Source: CBIFWW01 sp966186435
GTDB lineage: Bacteria > Pseudomonadota > Gammaproteobacteria > Enterobacterales > Enterobacteriaceae
Direction of reading: 5' to 3'
Assembly: GCA_966186435.1 (NCBI GenBank)
Contig: CBIFWW010000136.1
Span: 1 to 8,794 of the forward strand
Length of the DNA: 8,794 nucleotides
Below are positions 1 to 5,082 of this stretch, in pieces (the stretch's first letter is position 1; every line of letters begins with the position of its first letter). The position numbers and the translations under genes are program-made. The notes beneath the pieces were generated by a model. That model made no database searches. It saw only the letters and a list, made by a program, of their open reading frames with translations, and had not been told where the DNA came from.

Positions 1-131
1 AGGGATTTAACTTCCCAGCCCTGGAGTTCCAGCCCAGCTTCATACTCTTCTTCGATAAAGTATTCATGGCGGGCGCGCTTGTTGAGCGCAATAGTGGCTG
101 AGCCAGGTTTGTTTGATTTTTTCTTAGTCAT
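1..131 (-). CDS. smpB: SsrA-binding protein SmpB, N-terminal part (cut by window edge)
   Basis: SmpB binds tmRNA (SsrA) and delivers it to the empty A site of stalled ribosomes, starting trans-translation and tagging of the incomplete peptide for proteolysis. Only the first 43 codons are present. Translated from the ATG at 131 on the minus strand, the protein begins MTKKKSNKPGSATIALNKRA and continues with HEYFIEEEYEAGLELQGWEVKSL, split here only by a few residues; this is the start of the OB-fold beta-barrel, nearly identical to E. coli SmpB. The rest of the gene (about 115 codons) lies left of the window, where ssrA is usually found next; it is not visible here. The gene is divergent from ratA across a 144-base gap. 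No strong Shine-Dalgarno is seen; a GAG lies about 8 bases before the ATG. Identification is firm from the N-terminal sequence and synteny. Confidence 0.96.
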   Translation of the reverse strand, partial: MTKKKSNKPGSATIALNKRARHEYFIEEEYEAGLELQGWEVKS

Positions 132-191
132 AGTGGCGCTCAGTATACGTAGTCCATTCCTTTATGCCACCATCAGGGGCATGAGCCGCTT

Positions 192-200
192 ATAGTAGCA
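192..200 (-). promoter_or_regulatory. Candidate smpB promoter, extended -10
   Basis: On the minus strand this reads TGCTACTAT, a TGn extension followed by a TACTAT -10 hexamer (4-5 of 6 to TATAAT). No good -35 is visible 16-18 bases upstream. It would give a leader of roughly 55 bases. A second hexamer, TATACT at 142-147 with GTGGCA at 165-170, has ideal 17-base spacing but would leave almost no leader before the ATG, so it is less likely. Inferred from motif match only. Confidence 0.35.
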
Positions 201-236
201 CGGATGTGCCAGAGTTTTTATTTGCCCGGTGATAAA

Positions 237-245
237 TGATATTAT
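237..245 (+). promoter_or_regulatory. Candidate ratA-ratB promoter, extended -10
   Basis: The sequence TGATATTAT is a TGn extended -10 with hexamer TATTAT. The -35 position (about 217-222, TTTATT) is poor, as is common with extended -10 promoters. Start of transcription would fall near 252, with a leader of about 24 bases ending in the AGGAA ribosome-binding site at 266-270, five bases before the ratA ATG. Motif-based inference. Confidence 0.35.
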
Positions 246-275
246 TCGTATGTTTTATGTTACCCAGGAACAGAT

Positions 276-713
276 ATGCCGCAGATTAGCCGTACGGCGT
301 TGGTGCCTTTCAGCGCCGAGCAGATGTATCAGCTTGTTAACGATGTGAATGCCTACCCGGATTTCCTGCCTGGCTGCGTGGGTAGCCGCGTGCTGGATGC
401 CTCGCCAGAGCAAATGACGGCAGCGGTGGATGTTTCCAAGGCCGGGATTAGCAAAACCTTTACCACCCGCAATACGTTACACAGCAACCGCAGTATTTTA
501 ATGCATCTGGTGGACGGGCCATTCAAGTCCCTGATGGGTGGATGGAAGTTTACCCCGCTGTCGCCGGAAGCTTGCCGTATCGAATTCCACCTGGATTTCG
601 AATTTACCAATAAACTGATAGAGCTGGCTTTTGGCCGCATCTTTAAAGAGCTGGCGGCCAACATGGTGAATGCCTTTACCGTCCGCGCGAAAGAGGTTTA
701 CCGTATTGCATGA
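276..713 (+). CDS. ratA: RatA, ribosome association toxin, START/COQ10-like (SRPBCC) fold
   Basis: A 145-residue protein very close to E. coli RatA (YfjG). In E. coli, RatA was reported to bind the 50S subunit and block formation of 70S ribosomes, inhibiting translation initiation. By fold it belongs to the polyketide cyclase/START family that includes mitochondrial COQ10, so a lipid or quinone-binding role is also discussed. Family features visible are the N-terminal MPQISRTALVPFSAEQMY, the stretch YPDFLPGC near residues 27-34, the central VDGPFKSLMGGWKF and the C-terminal helix FGRIFKELAANMVNAF that lines the ligand cavity. The ATG is preceded by AGGAA at 266-270. The end overlaps the start of ratB, which implies coupled translation. 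The usual annotation as the toxin of a RatA-RatB pair is doubtful: RatB is not an established antitoxin. Confidence 0.95.
   Translation: MPQISRTALVPFSAEQMYQLVNDVNAYPDFLPGCVGSRVLDASPEQMTAAVDVSKAGISKTFTTRNTLHSNRSILMHLVDGPFKSLMGGWKFTPLSPEACRIEFHLDFEFTNKLIELAFGRIFKELAANMVNAFTVRAKEVYRIA
691..696 (+). promoter_or_regulatory. Ribosome-binding site that supports a TTG start for ratB
   Basis: AAGAGG lies nine bases before TTG at 706, inside the end of ratA. In the ratB frame the only ATG is at 670, which would add 12 residues that merely read through ratA sequence (MPLPSARKRFTV) and do not resemble the N terminus I recall for E. coli RatB. The TTG with this site gives a protein of family length. Confidence 0.55.
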
Positions 714-1008
714 GTTAACGGTGGAAGTGGTGTACGCCCTGCCTGAAAAGCAGTATCTGCGTAAAGTTATCCTGGCCGCAGGGGCAACGGTGCAAGAGGC
801 CATTGAGGCTTCCGGGTTGCTGGCGCTACGCCGGGATATCAACCTGGCGCAAAACAAAGTGGGTATTTATAGCCGCCCGGTAAAACTGACTGATACAGTG
901 GCTGATGGCGACCGGGTTGAGATTTACCGCCCGCTTATTGCTGACCCGAAAGAGTTGCGCCGCCAGCGGGCAGAGCGGGCCGCCGATGAGAAAAAGCCAC
1001 CCCGCTAA
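706..1008 (+). CDS. ratB: RatB / RnfH-family small ubiquitin-like (beta-grasp) protein
   Basis: A small protein of about 100 residues from the TTG at 706 (E. coli RatB/YfjF is about 96). It belongs to the UPF0125/RnfH family with a beta-grasp, ubiquitin-like fold; the cellular function is not settled. Conserved segments are VEVVYALPEKQYL at residues 6-18, GATVQEAIEASGLL, the KVGIYSRPVKL block and the very conserved VEIYRPLIADPKELRRQRAE near the C terminus, followed by a charged tail ending KKPPR. The name comes from being downstream of ratA; direct antitoxin activity against RatA has, as far as I recall, not been demonstrated. It overlaps ratA by 8 bases and is followed 24 bases later by a terminator. 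The family is sure; the start codon is not (ATG at 670 is the alternative and would give 112 residues). Confidence 0.9.
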   Translation: MHELTVEVVYALPEKQYLRKVILAAGATVQEAIEASGLLALRRDINLAQNKVGIYSRPVKLTDTVADGDRVEIYRPLIADPKELRRQRAERAADEKKPPR

Positions 1009-1025
1009 GCTTATATTGCAGCAAC

Positions 1026-1051
1026 AAAAAAGGCGCCTCAGGCGCCTTTTT
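1026..1051. terminator. Bidirectional rho-independent terminator between ratB and bamE
   Basis: A GGCGCC/GGCGCC stem (1032-1037 and 1041-1046) with a TCA loop is flanked by six A on the left and five T on the right, so it can end transcription from both sides. It sits between the convergent ratB and bamE stops, 13 bases past the bamE stop. Confidence 0.9.
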
Positions 1052-1063
1052 CTATGGATGAAC

Positions 1064-1408
1064 TCAGTTGTCTGAGGACAGTGCCGGTTTGTTGTCGATA
1101 TTGGTCAACACACCGCTACTGTTGAACGTCAGGGTCAGCGTTTGCTGGGTGACTTTCTCATGGCCTGGCTCCTGGCGGAACACGTAGAACCAGGTATTGG
1201 TGCCGAACGGATCGCTCATCATCGGGGTGCCCAGGGTATAAGCAACCTGTTGCTGGGTCATGCCGGTGTGGATTTTGGCGACATCGTTTGATGCCAGGTA
1301 GTTGCCCTGGTTGATATCAGGGCGATAAACCACACGCTCCAGGGTGGAACAACCTGCGGTCAACATAAGGAGTGCTGCCGCAGCGGCAGTCAGCATTTTA
1401 CAGCGCAT
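1064..1408 (-). CDS. bamE: Outer membrane assembly lipoprotein BamE (SmpA)
   Basis: BamE is a small lipoprotein of the BAM complex that folds beta-barrel proteins into the outer membrane; it stabilises the BamA-BamD contact and binds phosphatidylglycerol. The 114-residue product has a signal peptide with a hydrophobic stretch (about residues 5-18) and the lipobox LTAGC, giving lipidated Cys20; the next residue is Ser, not Asp, which is consistent with Lol-dependent export to the outer membrane. The mature part shows the SmpA/OmlA fold: VVYRPDINQGNYL, GMTQQQVAYTLGTP, then DPFGTNTWFYVFRQEPGHE and LTLTFNSSGVLTNID. An AAGGA lies 11 bases before the ATG. It is downstream of recN on the same strand but separated by a strong terminator and 288 bases, so it probably has its own promoter. 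Confidence 0.97.
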   Translation of the reverse strand: MRCKMLTAAAAALLMLTAGCSTLERVVYRPDINQGNYLASNDVAKIHTGMTQQQVAYTLGTPMMSDPFGTNTWFYVFRQEPGHEKVTQQTLTLTFNSSGVLTNIDNKPALSSDN

Positions 1409-1467
1409 AGTTATTAGATTCCTTTTCGGGCCCGAGCTAGTTCGCGGCTCATAGTCATATGCCGATG

Positions 1468-1473
1468 ATAATA
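1468..1473 (-). promoter_or_regulatory. Candidate sigma-70 -10 box for bamE
   Basis: Minus strand TATTAT, about 60 bases upstream of the bamE ATG. The region 16-18 bases further upstream has no convincing -35 (GGTTTT/AGGTTT). Weak, motif-based. Confidence 0.25.
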
Positions 1474-1508
1474 AACCTTCACGCAGTTTAAAACCTCAGG
1501 GGCGTTAC

Positions 1509-1536
1509 TATGACCGTGGAAGGCGAAAAAAGTTAG
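1509..1536 (-). promoter_or_regulatory. Candidate sigma-E promoter for bamE
   Basis: On the minus strand CTAACTT (1530-1536) and TCATA (1509-1513) are separated by 16 bases, resembling the sigma-E pattern GGAACTT-N16-TCAAA at the AACTT and TCA positions. bamE (smpA) is, from memory, a member of the sigma-E regulon in E. coli, which makes the weak match worth noting. The leader would be roughly 95 bases. Confidence 0.28.
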
Positions 1537-1611
1537 AGAAATAAATAAATCAGGCGCAGGGACTATCAAGGAAGTCGGTTTTTTTATCAAGGGAGGATTG
1601 AACCCGCACTT

Positions 1612-1648
1612 AAAAAAACGCAAGGCAGGTGGTGGATGCCACCTGCCT
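1612..1648 (-). terminator. Rho-independent terminator of recN
   Basis: A perfect 10-base-pair stem (1623-1632 with 1639-1648) with a six-base loop, read from the minus strand, is followed by TTGCG and then seven T (1612-1618). It lies about 48 bases after the recN stop codon. The T tract is offset by about five bases from the stem. It separates recN from bamE. Confidence 0.82.
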
Positions 1649-1696
1649 GATAAGCAGACTTAACGGAGGAGCCGGGGGCCATAACAGCGCAGTGGC

Positions 1697-3358
1697 TTAT
1701 GCTGCCAGCAACTCCCTGGCATTTGCCAGAGTATTGCGGGTGACTTCGCTGCCGCCCAGCAGGCGCGCCAGCTCTTGTAAACGGGATTGTTTATCCAGCA
1801 ACTGCATATGGGTTTCGGTCATCGCGCCATCGGTGGTTTTGCTGACATAGAAGTGTTTATGCCCACATCCCGCCACCTGCGGCAGGTGGGTGACACACAT
1901 CACTTGGGTGGATTCCCCAAGCTGGCGCAGCATTTTACCCACCACGGCGGCAGTTGGGCCGCTGATCCCCACATCCACTTCATCGAAGATTAGCGCCGGG
2001 GTCTCCATCTTACGGGCGGTGATTACCTGGATAGCCAGTGCGATACGGGACAGTTCACCGCCGGAGGCGACTTTGCCCAGTGGCTGAATCGGCTGGCCCG
2101 GGTTGGTGGAGACCAGGAAATCAATACGGTCGGCCCCGGCGGCAGTCAGATGCCCGGCGTCAAAGGCCACGTCAATATTGAACTGGCCGTGAGGCATAGA
2201 CAGGGCGTGCATACTGTCAGTAATTAACTGGCTCAGCTCTGTGGCCCAGGCCACCCGGCGTTGGTGCAGCTGAGTGGCAATTTCCAGCGCTTGCTGATGG
2301 TGCTTATCCACGGCGGCGTGGAGCGTTTCCAGGCAATCCGCCTGATCCTCCAGTTGCAGCTGTTCATCCAGTAACCCCTGATGGAACGCGGGTAGCGCTT
2401 CCGGGGCGATGTGGTGTTTGCGGGCCAGGTTAATCTGGCGGGAGATACGCTGCTCCAGCTCATACAGCCGGTTGGGATCGAGATCCAACTGATCGCAATA
2501 ATGGCGCAGCTCATCACTGGCTTCGGTCACCTGAATGGCGGCTTCTTCAAGCATATCCAACACCCCGGATAATTTGCTATCCAGGCCAATCAACTCCCCC
2601 ATGATCTGGCGAGCGGCATGAAGCTGGCTTTGCAGGTTGGCATCTTCGCCGTCGGCCAACATGATCAGGGCTTGCTGGCTAGTGGAGAGTAATTGCCCGC
2701 TGTTAGCCAGCCGCTTGTATTCTTCATCAATTTGCTCATATTCCCCGGCTACCGGGGCGAATTCATTCAGCTCTTTTAACTGATACTGAAGCAGCTCTGC
2801 CCGGGCGGCGCGATCCTGGCTTAGCTGTTGATGATGGGCCAGGTCGCGGCAGCTTTGGTGCCACTGGCGGTAGTGGTTTTGCATAGAGGCCAATAGGTCA
2901 CGCTCATCGGCGTAGCCATCCAGCAGATGCTTTTGGTGTTCAGGTTTAAGCAGAAGCTGATGGGCATGCTGGCCGTGAATTTGAATCAACAGTTGTCCTA
3001 GCTCGCGCAGCTGGGAAAGTGGCACAGTGGTGCCATTAATAAAGCCGCGGGAGCGGCCATCGGCACTGATCACCCGGCGTAACAGGCATTCGCCGTTATC
3101 CTCAAGCTGATTTTCAACCAGCCAGCGTTGGGCCGCAGGGGTGTCTTTTAAGGAGAAGCGTGCGCACAAATCCGCGCGAGCGGCACCCTGACGCACCATA
3201 TCAGCCTCGGCACGGCCGCCCAGGCACAGACCGAGCGCATCAATAGCAATAGATTTACCGGCACCGGTTTCACCGGTGATAGCCGTCATCCCTTGATAAA
3301 AATCGATATCCAGTTCACGGACAATTGCAAAGTTATTGATTGTGAGTTGCGCCAGCAT
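1697..3358 (-). CDS. recN: DNA repair protein RecN (SMC-like ATPase)
   Basis: RecN is an SMC-family ATPase used in RecA-dependent repair of double-strand breaks and is strongly SOS-induced. The 553-residue product has the expected head-coil-head order: N-terminal Walker A GETGAGKS at residues 29-36, a long helical coiled-coil centre (about 150-370, rich in Leu, Gln, Glu, including the hinge-like middle part), then the ABC signature SGGELSR at 432-438, Walker B with ALIFDEVD at about 455-462, and the HLPQVA segment at about 491-497. The C terminus ends ELLAA; the same end in E. coli RecN makes it a ClpXP substrate, so fast removal after damage is expected. I chose the ATG at 3358 rather than the GTG two codons upstream: it gives the E. 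coli length, and AGGA lies eight bases before it. Three LexA-like boxes precede it. It may also be read through from nadK, as no terminator is seen between them. Confidence 0.98.
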   Translation of the reverse strand: MLAQLTINNFAIVRELDIDFYQGMTAITGETGAGKSIAIDALGLCLGGRAEADMVRQGAARADLCARFSLKDTPAAQRWLVENQLEDNGECLLRRVISADGRSRGFINGTTVPLSQLRELGQLLIQIHGQHAHQLLLKPEHQKHLLDGYADERDLLASMQNHYRQWHQSCRDLAHHQQLSQDRAARAELLQYQLKELNEFAPVAGEYEQIDEEYKRLANSGQLLSTSQQALIMLADGEDANLQSQLHAARQIMGELIGLDSKLSGVLDMLEEAAIQVTEASDELRHYCDQLDLDPNRLYELEQRISRQINLARKHHIAPEALPAFHQGLLDEQLQLEDQADCLETLHAAVDKHHQQALEIATQLHQRRVAWATELSQLITDSMHALSMPHGQFNIDVAFDAGHLTAAGADRIDFLVSTNPGQPIQPLGKVASGGELSRIALAIQVITARKMETPALIFDEVDVGISGPTAAVVGKMLRQLGESTQVMCVTHLPQVAGCGHKHFYVSKTTDGAMTETHMQLLDKQSRLQELARLLGGSEVTRNTLANARELLAA

Positions 3359-3368
3359 AACCACCTTC

Positions 3369-3384
3369 CTGTATAAAACGGCAT
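3369..3384 (-). promoter_or_regulatory. LexA box 3 of recN (degenerate)
   Basis: Minus strand ATGCCGTTTTATACAG: the right half is a perfect SOS half-site (TATACAG) while the left has ATG in place of CTG. It overlaps the ribosome-binding region. E. coli recN, from memory, also has a third site with the same ATG deviation, which suggests that the site is conserved. Confidence 0.55.
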
Positions 3385-3386
3385 AA

Positions 3387-3402
3387 CTGTGTTTTCATAC
3401 AG
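3387..3402 (-). promoter_or_regulatory. LexA box 2 of recN
   Basis: Minus strand CTGTATGAAAACACAG fits CTG-N10-CAG exactly with a good left half (CTGTAT). It covers the predicted transcription start and overlaps the end of the -10 box. Confidence 0.82.
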
Positions 3403-3428
3403 TATAAACTGGTTTTTTATACAGTAAA
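3401..3428 (-). promoter_or_regulatory. recN promoter (sigma-70)
   Basis: Minus strand -35 TTTACT (3423-3428), 16-base spacer and -10 TATACT (3401-3406). Both hexamers are covered or flanked by LexA boxes 1 and 2, so LexA would block RNA polymerase directly. Confidence 0.7.
3409..3424 (-). promoter_or_regulatory. LexA box 1 of recN
   Basis: Minus strand CTGTATAAAAAACCAG fits CTG-N10-CAG, preceded by TA as in the 20-base SOS consensus. It fills the spacer between the recN -35 and -10 hexamers. Closely like the first recN box of E. coli. Confidence 0.87.
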
Positions 3429-3444
3429 GTGGCTATGGCAGATT

Positions 3445-4323
3445 TTAATAGGATTTTTTTGACCAGCCAAGTTTGGAGCTTAATGTATTGTAATAACTGT
3501 AATCTTTAGGGTGAATAAGATTGAGGTGGTAATCACAACGGCGGATGACCACGTCTTCACCTTCCTGAATCGGCAGGGCAATTTGGCTGTCACAACTGAT
3601 CTCCAAGTCACTGCGCATGTGTGCAAAACGCAGCCGGATAGTGCTATTACCATTGATGACTAAAGGCCGCGCCGACAAGGTATGGGGAAACATCGGAACC
3701 AAAGCAATTGCGTCCAGAGAGGGGGCCAGAATAGGGCCACCGGCAGAAAGTGAGTAAGCGGTAGAACCTGTCGGGGTGGAAATGATCAGCCCGTCGGAGC
3801 GTTGGGAGAAGGCAAACACCTCATCAATATAGACTTCGAATTCGATCATATGGGCCACTTTGCCTGGGTGCAGCACCACTTCGTTGATGGCAGTGCTGAT
3901 GCGCGATTGGCAGTTATGCTGGCACACCTCCGCTTCCAGCAGAAAGCGGCGTTCAGTGATATAGTGACCTTCGAGGACATCTGCCAGTTGTTGCTGGGCG
4001 TTGTCCGGGTCGAGGTCAGTTAAAAAGCCCAGATTGCCACGGTTAATGCCGATGACTTTGATGTCGTAGCGAGCCAGTACGCGGGCCGCGCCCAGCATGT
4101 TACCGTCCCCGCCGACCACCACGGCAAGGTCGGCCTGTTGGCCTATTTCGGCCAGGGTGCCAGTTTTCACATTCTGGAGCTGCAATTCATGGGCAATTTG
4201 TTGCTCAACCATGACCTCATAGCCATTGCTGCATAGCCAGCGGTAAAGCATCTCATGGGTGGTAAGCGCCGTAGGGTGACGCGGGTGCCCGACAATACCG
4301 ATGCATTTGAAATGGTTGTTCAT
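3445..4323 (-). CDS. nadK: NAD kinase (ATP-dependent NAD+ kinase, PpnK)
   Basis: NadK phosphorylates NAD+ at the 2'-hydroxyl of its adenosine ribose to make NADP+, the essential last step of NADP synthesis in the cytoplasm. The 292-residue product has the family motifs: GGDG at residues 71-74 in VVVGGDGNMLGAAR, the segment IGINRGNLGFLTDL at about 91-104, NE at 147-148, and the NAD-binding block DGLIISTPTGSTAYSLSAGG at about 177-196. The length and the N terminus (MNNHFKCIGIVGHP) match E. coli NadK. The frame is open for 23 more codons upstream, but those extend into the grpE promoter and are not family-like, so the ATG at 4323 is the start; AAGGA lies 11 bases before it. It is divergent from grpE and lies 86 bases upstream of recN on the same strand, without a terminator between. 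Confidence 0.98.
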   Translation of the reverse strand: MNNHFKCIGIVGHPRHPTALTTHEMLYRWLCSNGYEVMVEQQIAHELQLQNVKTGTLAEIGQQADLAVVVGGDGNMLGAARVLARYDIKVIGINRGNLGFLTDLDPDNAQQQLADVLEGHYITERRFLLEAEVCQHNCQSRISTAINEVVLHPGKVAHMIEFEVYIDEVFAFSQRSDGLIISTPTGSTAYSLSAGGPILAPSLDAIALVPMFPHTLSARPLVINGNSTIRLRFAHMRSDLEISCDSQIALPIQEGEDVVIRRCDYHLNLIHPKDYSYYNTLSSKLGWSKKSY

Positions 4324-4358
4324 TCTGCAAGTGGTCCTTGAACTAAGCGGTGAATGAC

Positions 4359-4388
4359 ATTGTGCCCGGCTCCCTTGAAACCTGGCAA
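4359..4388 (-). promoter_or_regulatory. Candidate nadK promoter (sigma-70)
   Basis: Minus strand TTGCCA (4383-4388, 5 of 6 to consensus), 18-base spacer and CACAAT (4359-4364, 4 of 6). The start would fall near 4352, leaving a leader of about 29 bases. It overlaps the divergent grpE heat-shock promoter. Motif-based. Confidence 0.45.
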
Positions 4389-4401
4389 CCAATCCCCATA
4401 A
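4374..4401 (+). promoter_or_regulatory. grpE heat-shock promoter (sigma-32)
   Basis: CTTGAAA (4374-4380), a 13-base spacer and CCCCATAA (4394-4401) are close to the sigma-32 consensus CTTGAAA-N11-16-CCCCATNT. Transcription would begin near 4408, some 38 bases before the grpE ATG. This fits the known heat-shock control of grpE. Confidence 0.9.
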
Positions 4402-4445
4402 TAAGCCAGTCAGCGAGATGAATGCTAAAAAACGCGGAGAATTTC

Positions 4446-5030
4446 ATGAGTAGTAAAGAACAGAAAGCCCAGGAAGATCAAACCCCGGATGCGGTAAACA
4501 TGGAACAGCACGACGATGTGGAAGTCACCGAGGGTGCTGAAACACGGGATCCGCGCGACGAAACCATTGCTAACCTGGAGCTTCAGGTTGCCGAAGCGCA
4601 GCAGCGTGAACGCGACGGTATGCTGCGTGTTAAGGCAGAAATGGAAAACCTGCGCCGCCGTACCGAGCTGGATATCGAGAAAGCGCACAAATTTGCACTG
4701 GAGAAATTCGTTAACGAATTACTGCCGGTGATTGATAGCCTGGATCGCGCCCTGGAAGTGGCTGATAAGTCCAATCCGGACATGGCTTCCATGGTTGAAG
4801 GTATTGAACTGACCCAGAAATCCATGCTTGATGTGGTGCGTAAATTCGGCGTGGAAGTGGTGGGTAGCGTTAACGAGCCGTTCAACCCGGACGTTCATCA
4901 GGCTATCGCCATGGTGGAATCCGAAGAAGTAGCGCCGAACCACGTATTGATGGTGATGCAAAAGGGTTACACCCTGAATGGCCGTACCATTCGTGCTGCA
5001 ATGGTATCCGTGTCAAAAGCCAAAGCCTGA
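4446..5030 (+). CDS. grpE: GrpE, nucleotide exchange factor of DnaK
   Basis: GrpE is the dimeric co-chaperone that releases ADP from DnaK and resets the DnaK-DnaJ folding cycle; its long helices act as a thermosensor. The 194-residue product (E. coli 197) has an acidic, disordered N-terminal tail (about 1-38), a long helix from about 40 to 88 with heptad-like Leu/Ala spacing and the conserved AEMENLRRR, a four-helix bundle segment with ELLPVIDSLDRALE, and the C-terminal beta domain with the GrpE signature around residues 168-188 (VLMVMQKGYTLNGRTIRAA). The Gly in VEGIEL, equivalent to E. coli Gly122 whose mutation impairs DnaK binding, is present. An in-frame ATG at 4422 exists, but ATG at 4446 starts the family sequence MSSKEQK and follows GGAGA at 4436-4440. 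The N-terminal tail differs most from E. coli, as is usual for this family. Confidence 0.98.
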   Translation: MSSKEQKAQEDQTPDAVNMEQHDDVEVTEGAETRDPRDETIANLELQVAEAQQRERDGMLRVKAEMENLRRRTELDIEKAHKFALEKFVNELLPVIDSLDRALEVADKSNPDMASMVEGIELTQKSMLDVVRKFGVEVVGSVNEPFNPDVHQAIAMVESEEVAPNHVLMVMQKGYTLNGRTIRAAMVSVSKAKA

Positions 5031-5048
5031 TTGCGGTTTCCAGATGTC

Positions 5049-5078
5049 AAAAAGCCAGTCATAGGACTGGCTTTTTTT
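5049..5078. terminator. Bidirectional rho-independent terminator between grpE and corB
   Basis: Stem GCCAGTC (5054-5060) with GACTGGC (5065-5071), loop ATAG, flanked by five A on the left and seven T on the right; the A and T tracts extend the pairing. It serves grpE from the left and corB from the right, whose stop codons lie 18 and 4 bases away. Confidence 0.93.
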
Positions 5079-5082
5079 ATGT

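Larger units (their letters stand above)
1409..1696. other. Non-coding interval between recN and bamE
   Basis: This 288-base stretch holds the recN terminator at its right end and the bamE promoter region on the left. A 69-codon minus-strand open frame (1414-1623) crosses the terminator arm and resembles nothing I know, so I treat the interval as non-coding. A run of eight T near 1578-1585 on the plus strand has no associated stem. Confidence 0.7.

Noticed and set aside
1..131. Presence of ssrA (tmRNA) or a prophage attachment site near smpB
   Set aside because: ssrA lies on the far side of smpB, outside the window; nothing of it is visible here.
670..705. ATG at 670 as ratB start
   Set aside because: Adds 12 residues unlike known RatB N termini and lacks a good ribosome-binding site; TTG at 706 is better supported, though not proven.
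276..1008. ratA-ratB as a new toxin-antitoxin or defence system
   Set aside because: Both are well-known conserved core genes in their usual place with no added partner; the antitoxin role of RatB is not supported by the sequence.
1414..1623. 69-codon open frame on the minus strand between recN and bamE
   Set aside because: It crosses the T tract of the recN terminator and the bamE promoter region, has no recognisable motif and no clear ribosome-binding site.
3359..3364. GTG two codons upstream of the recN ATG
   Set aside because: It overlaps the ribosome-binding region, and the ATG gives the family length with correct AGGA spacing.
4324..4392. Upstream extension of nadK by 23 codons
   Set aside because: It would run through the grpE heat-shock promoter, and the added residues are not part of the NadK family; ATG at 4323 matches E. 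coli exactly.
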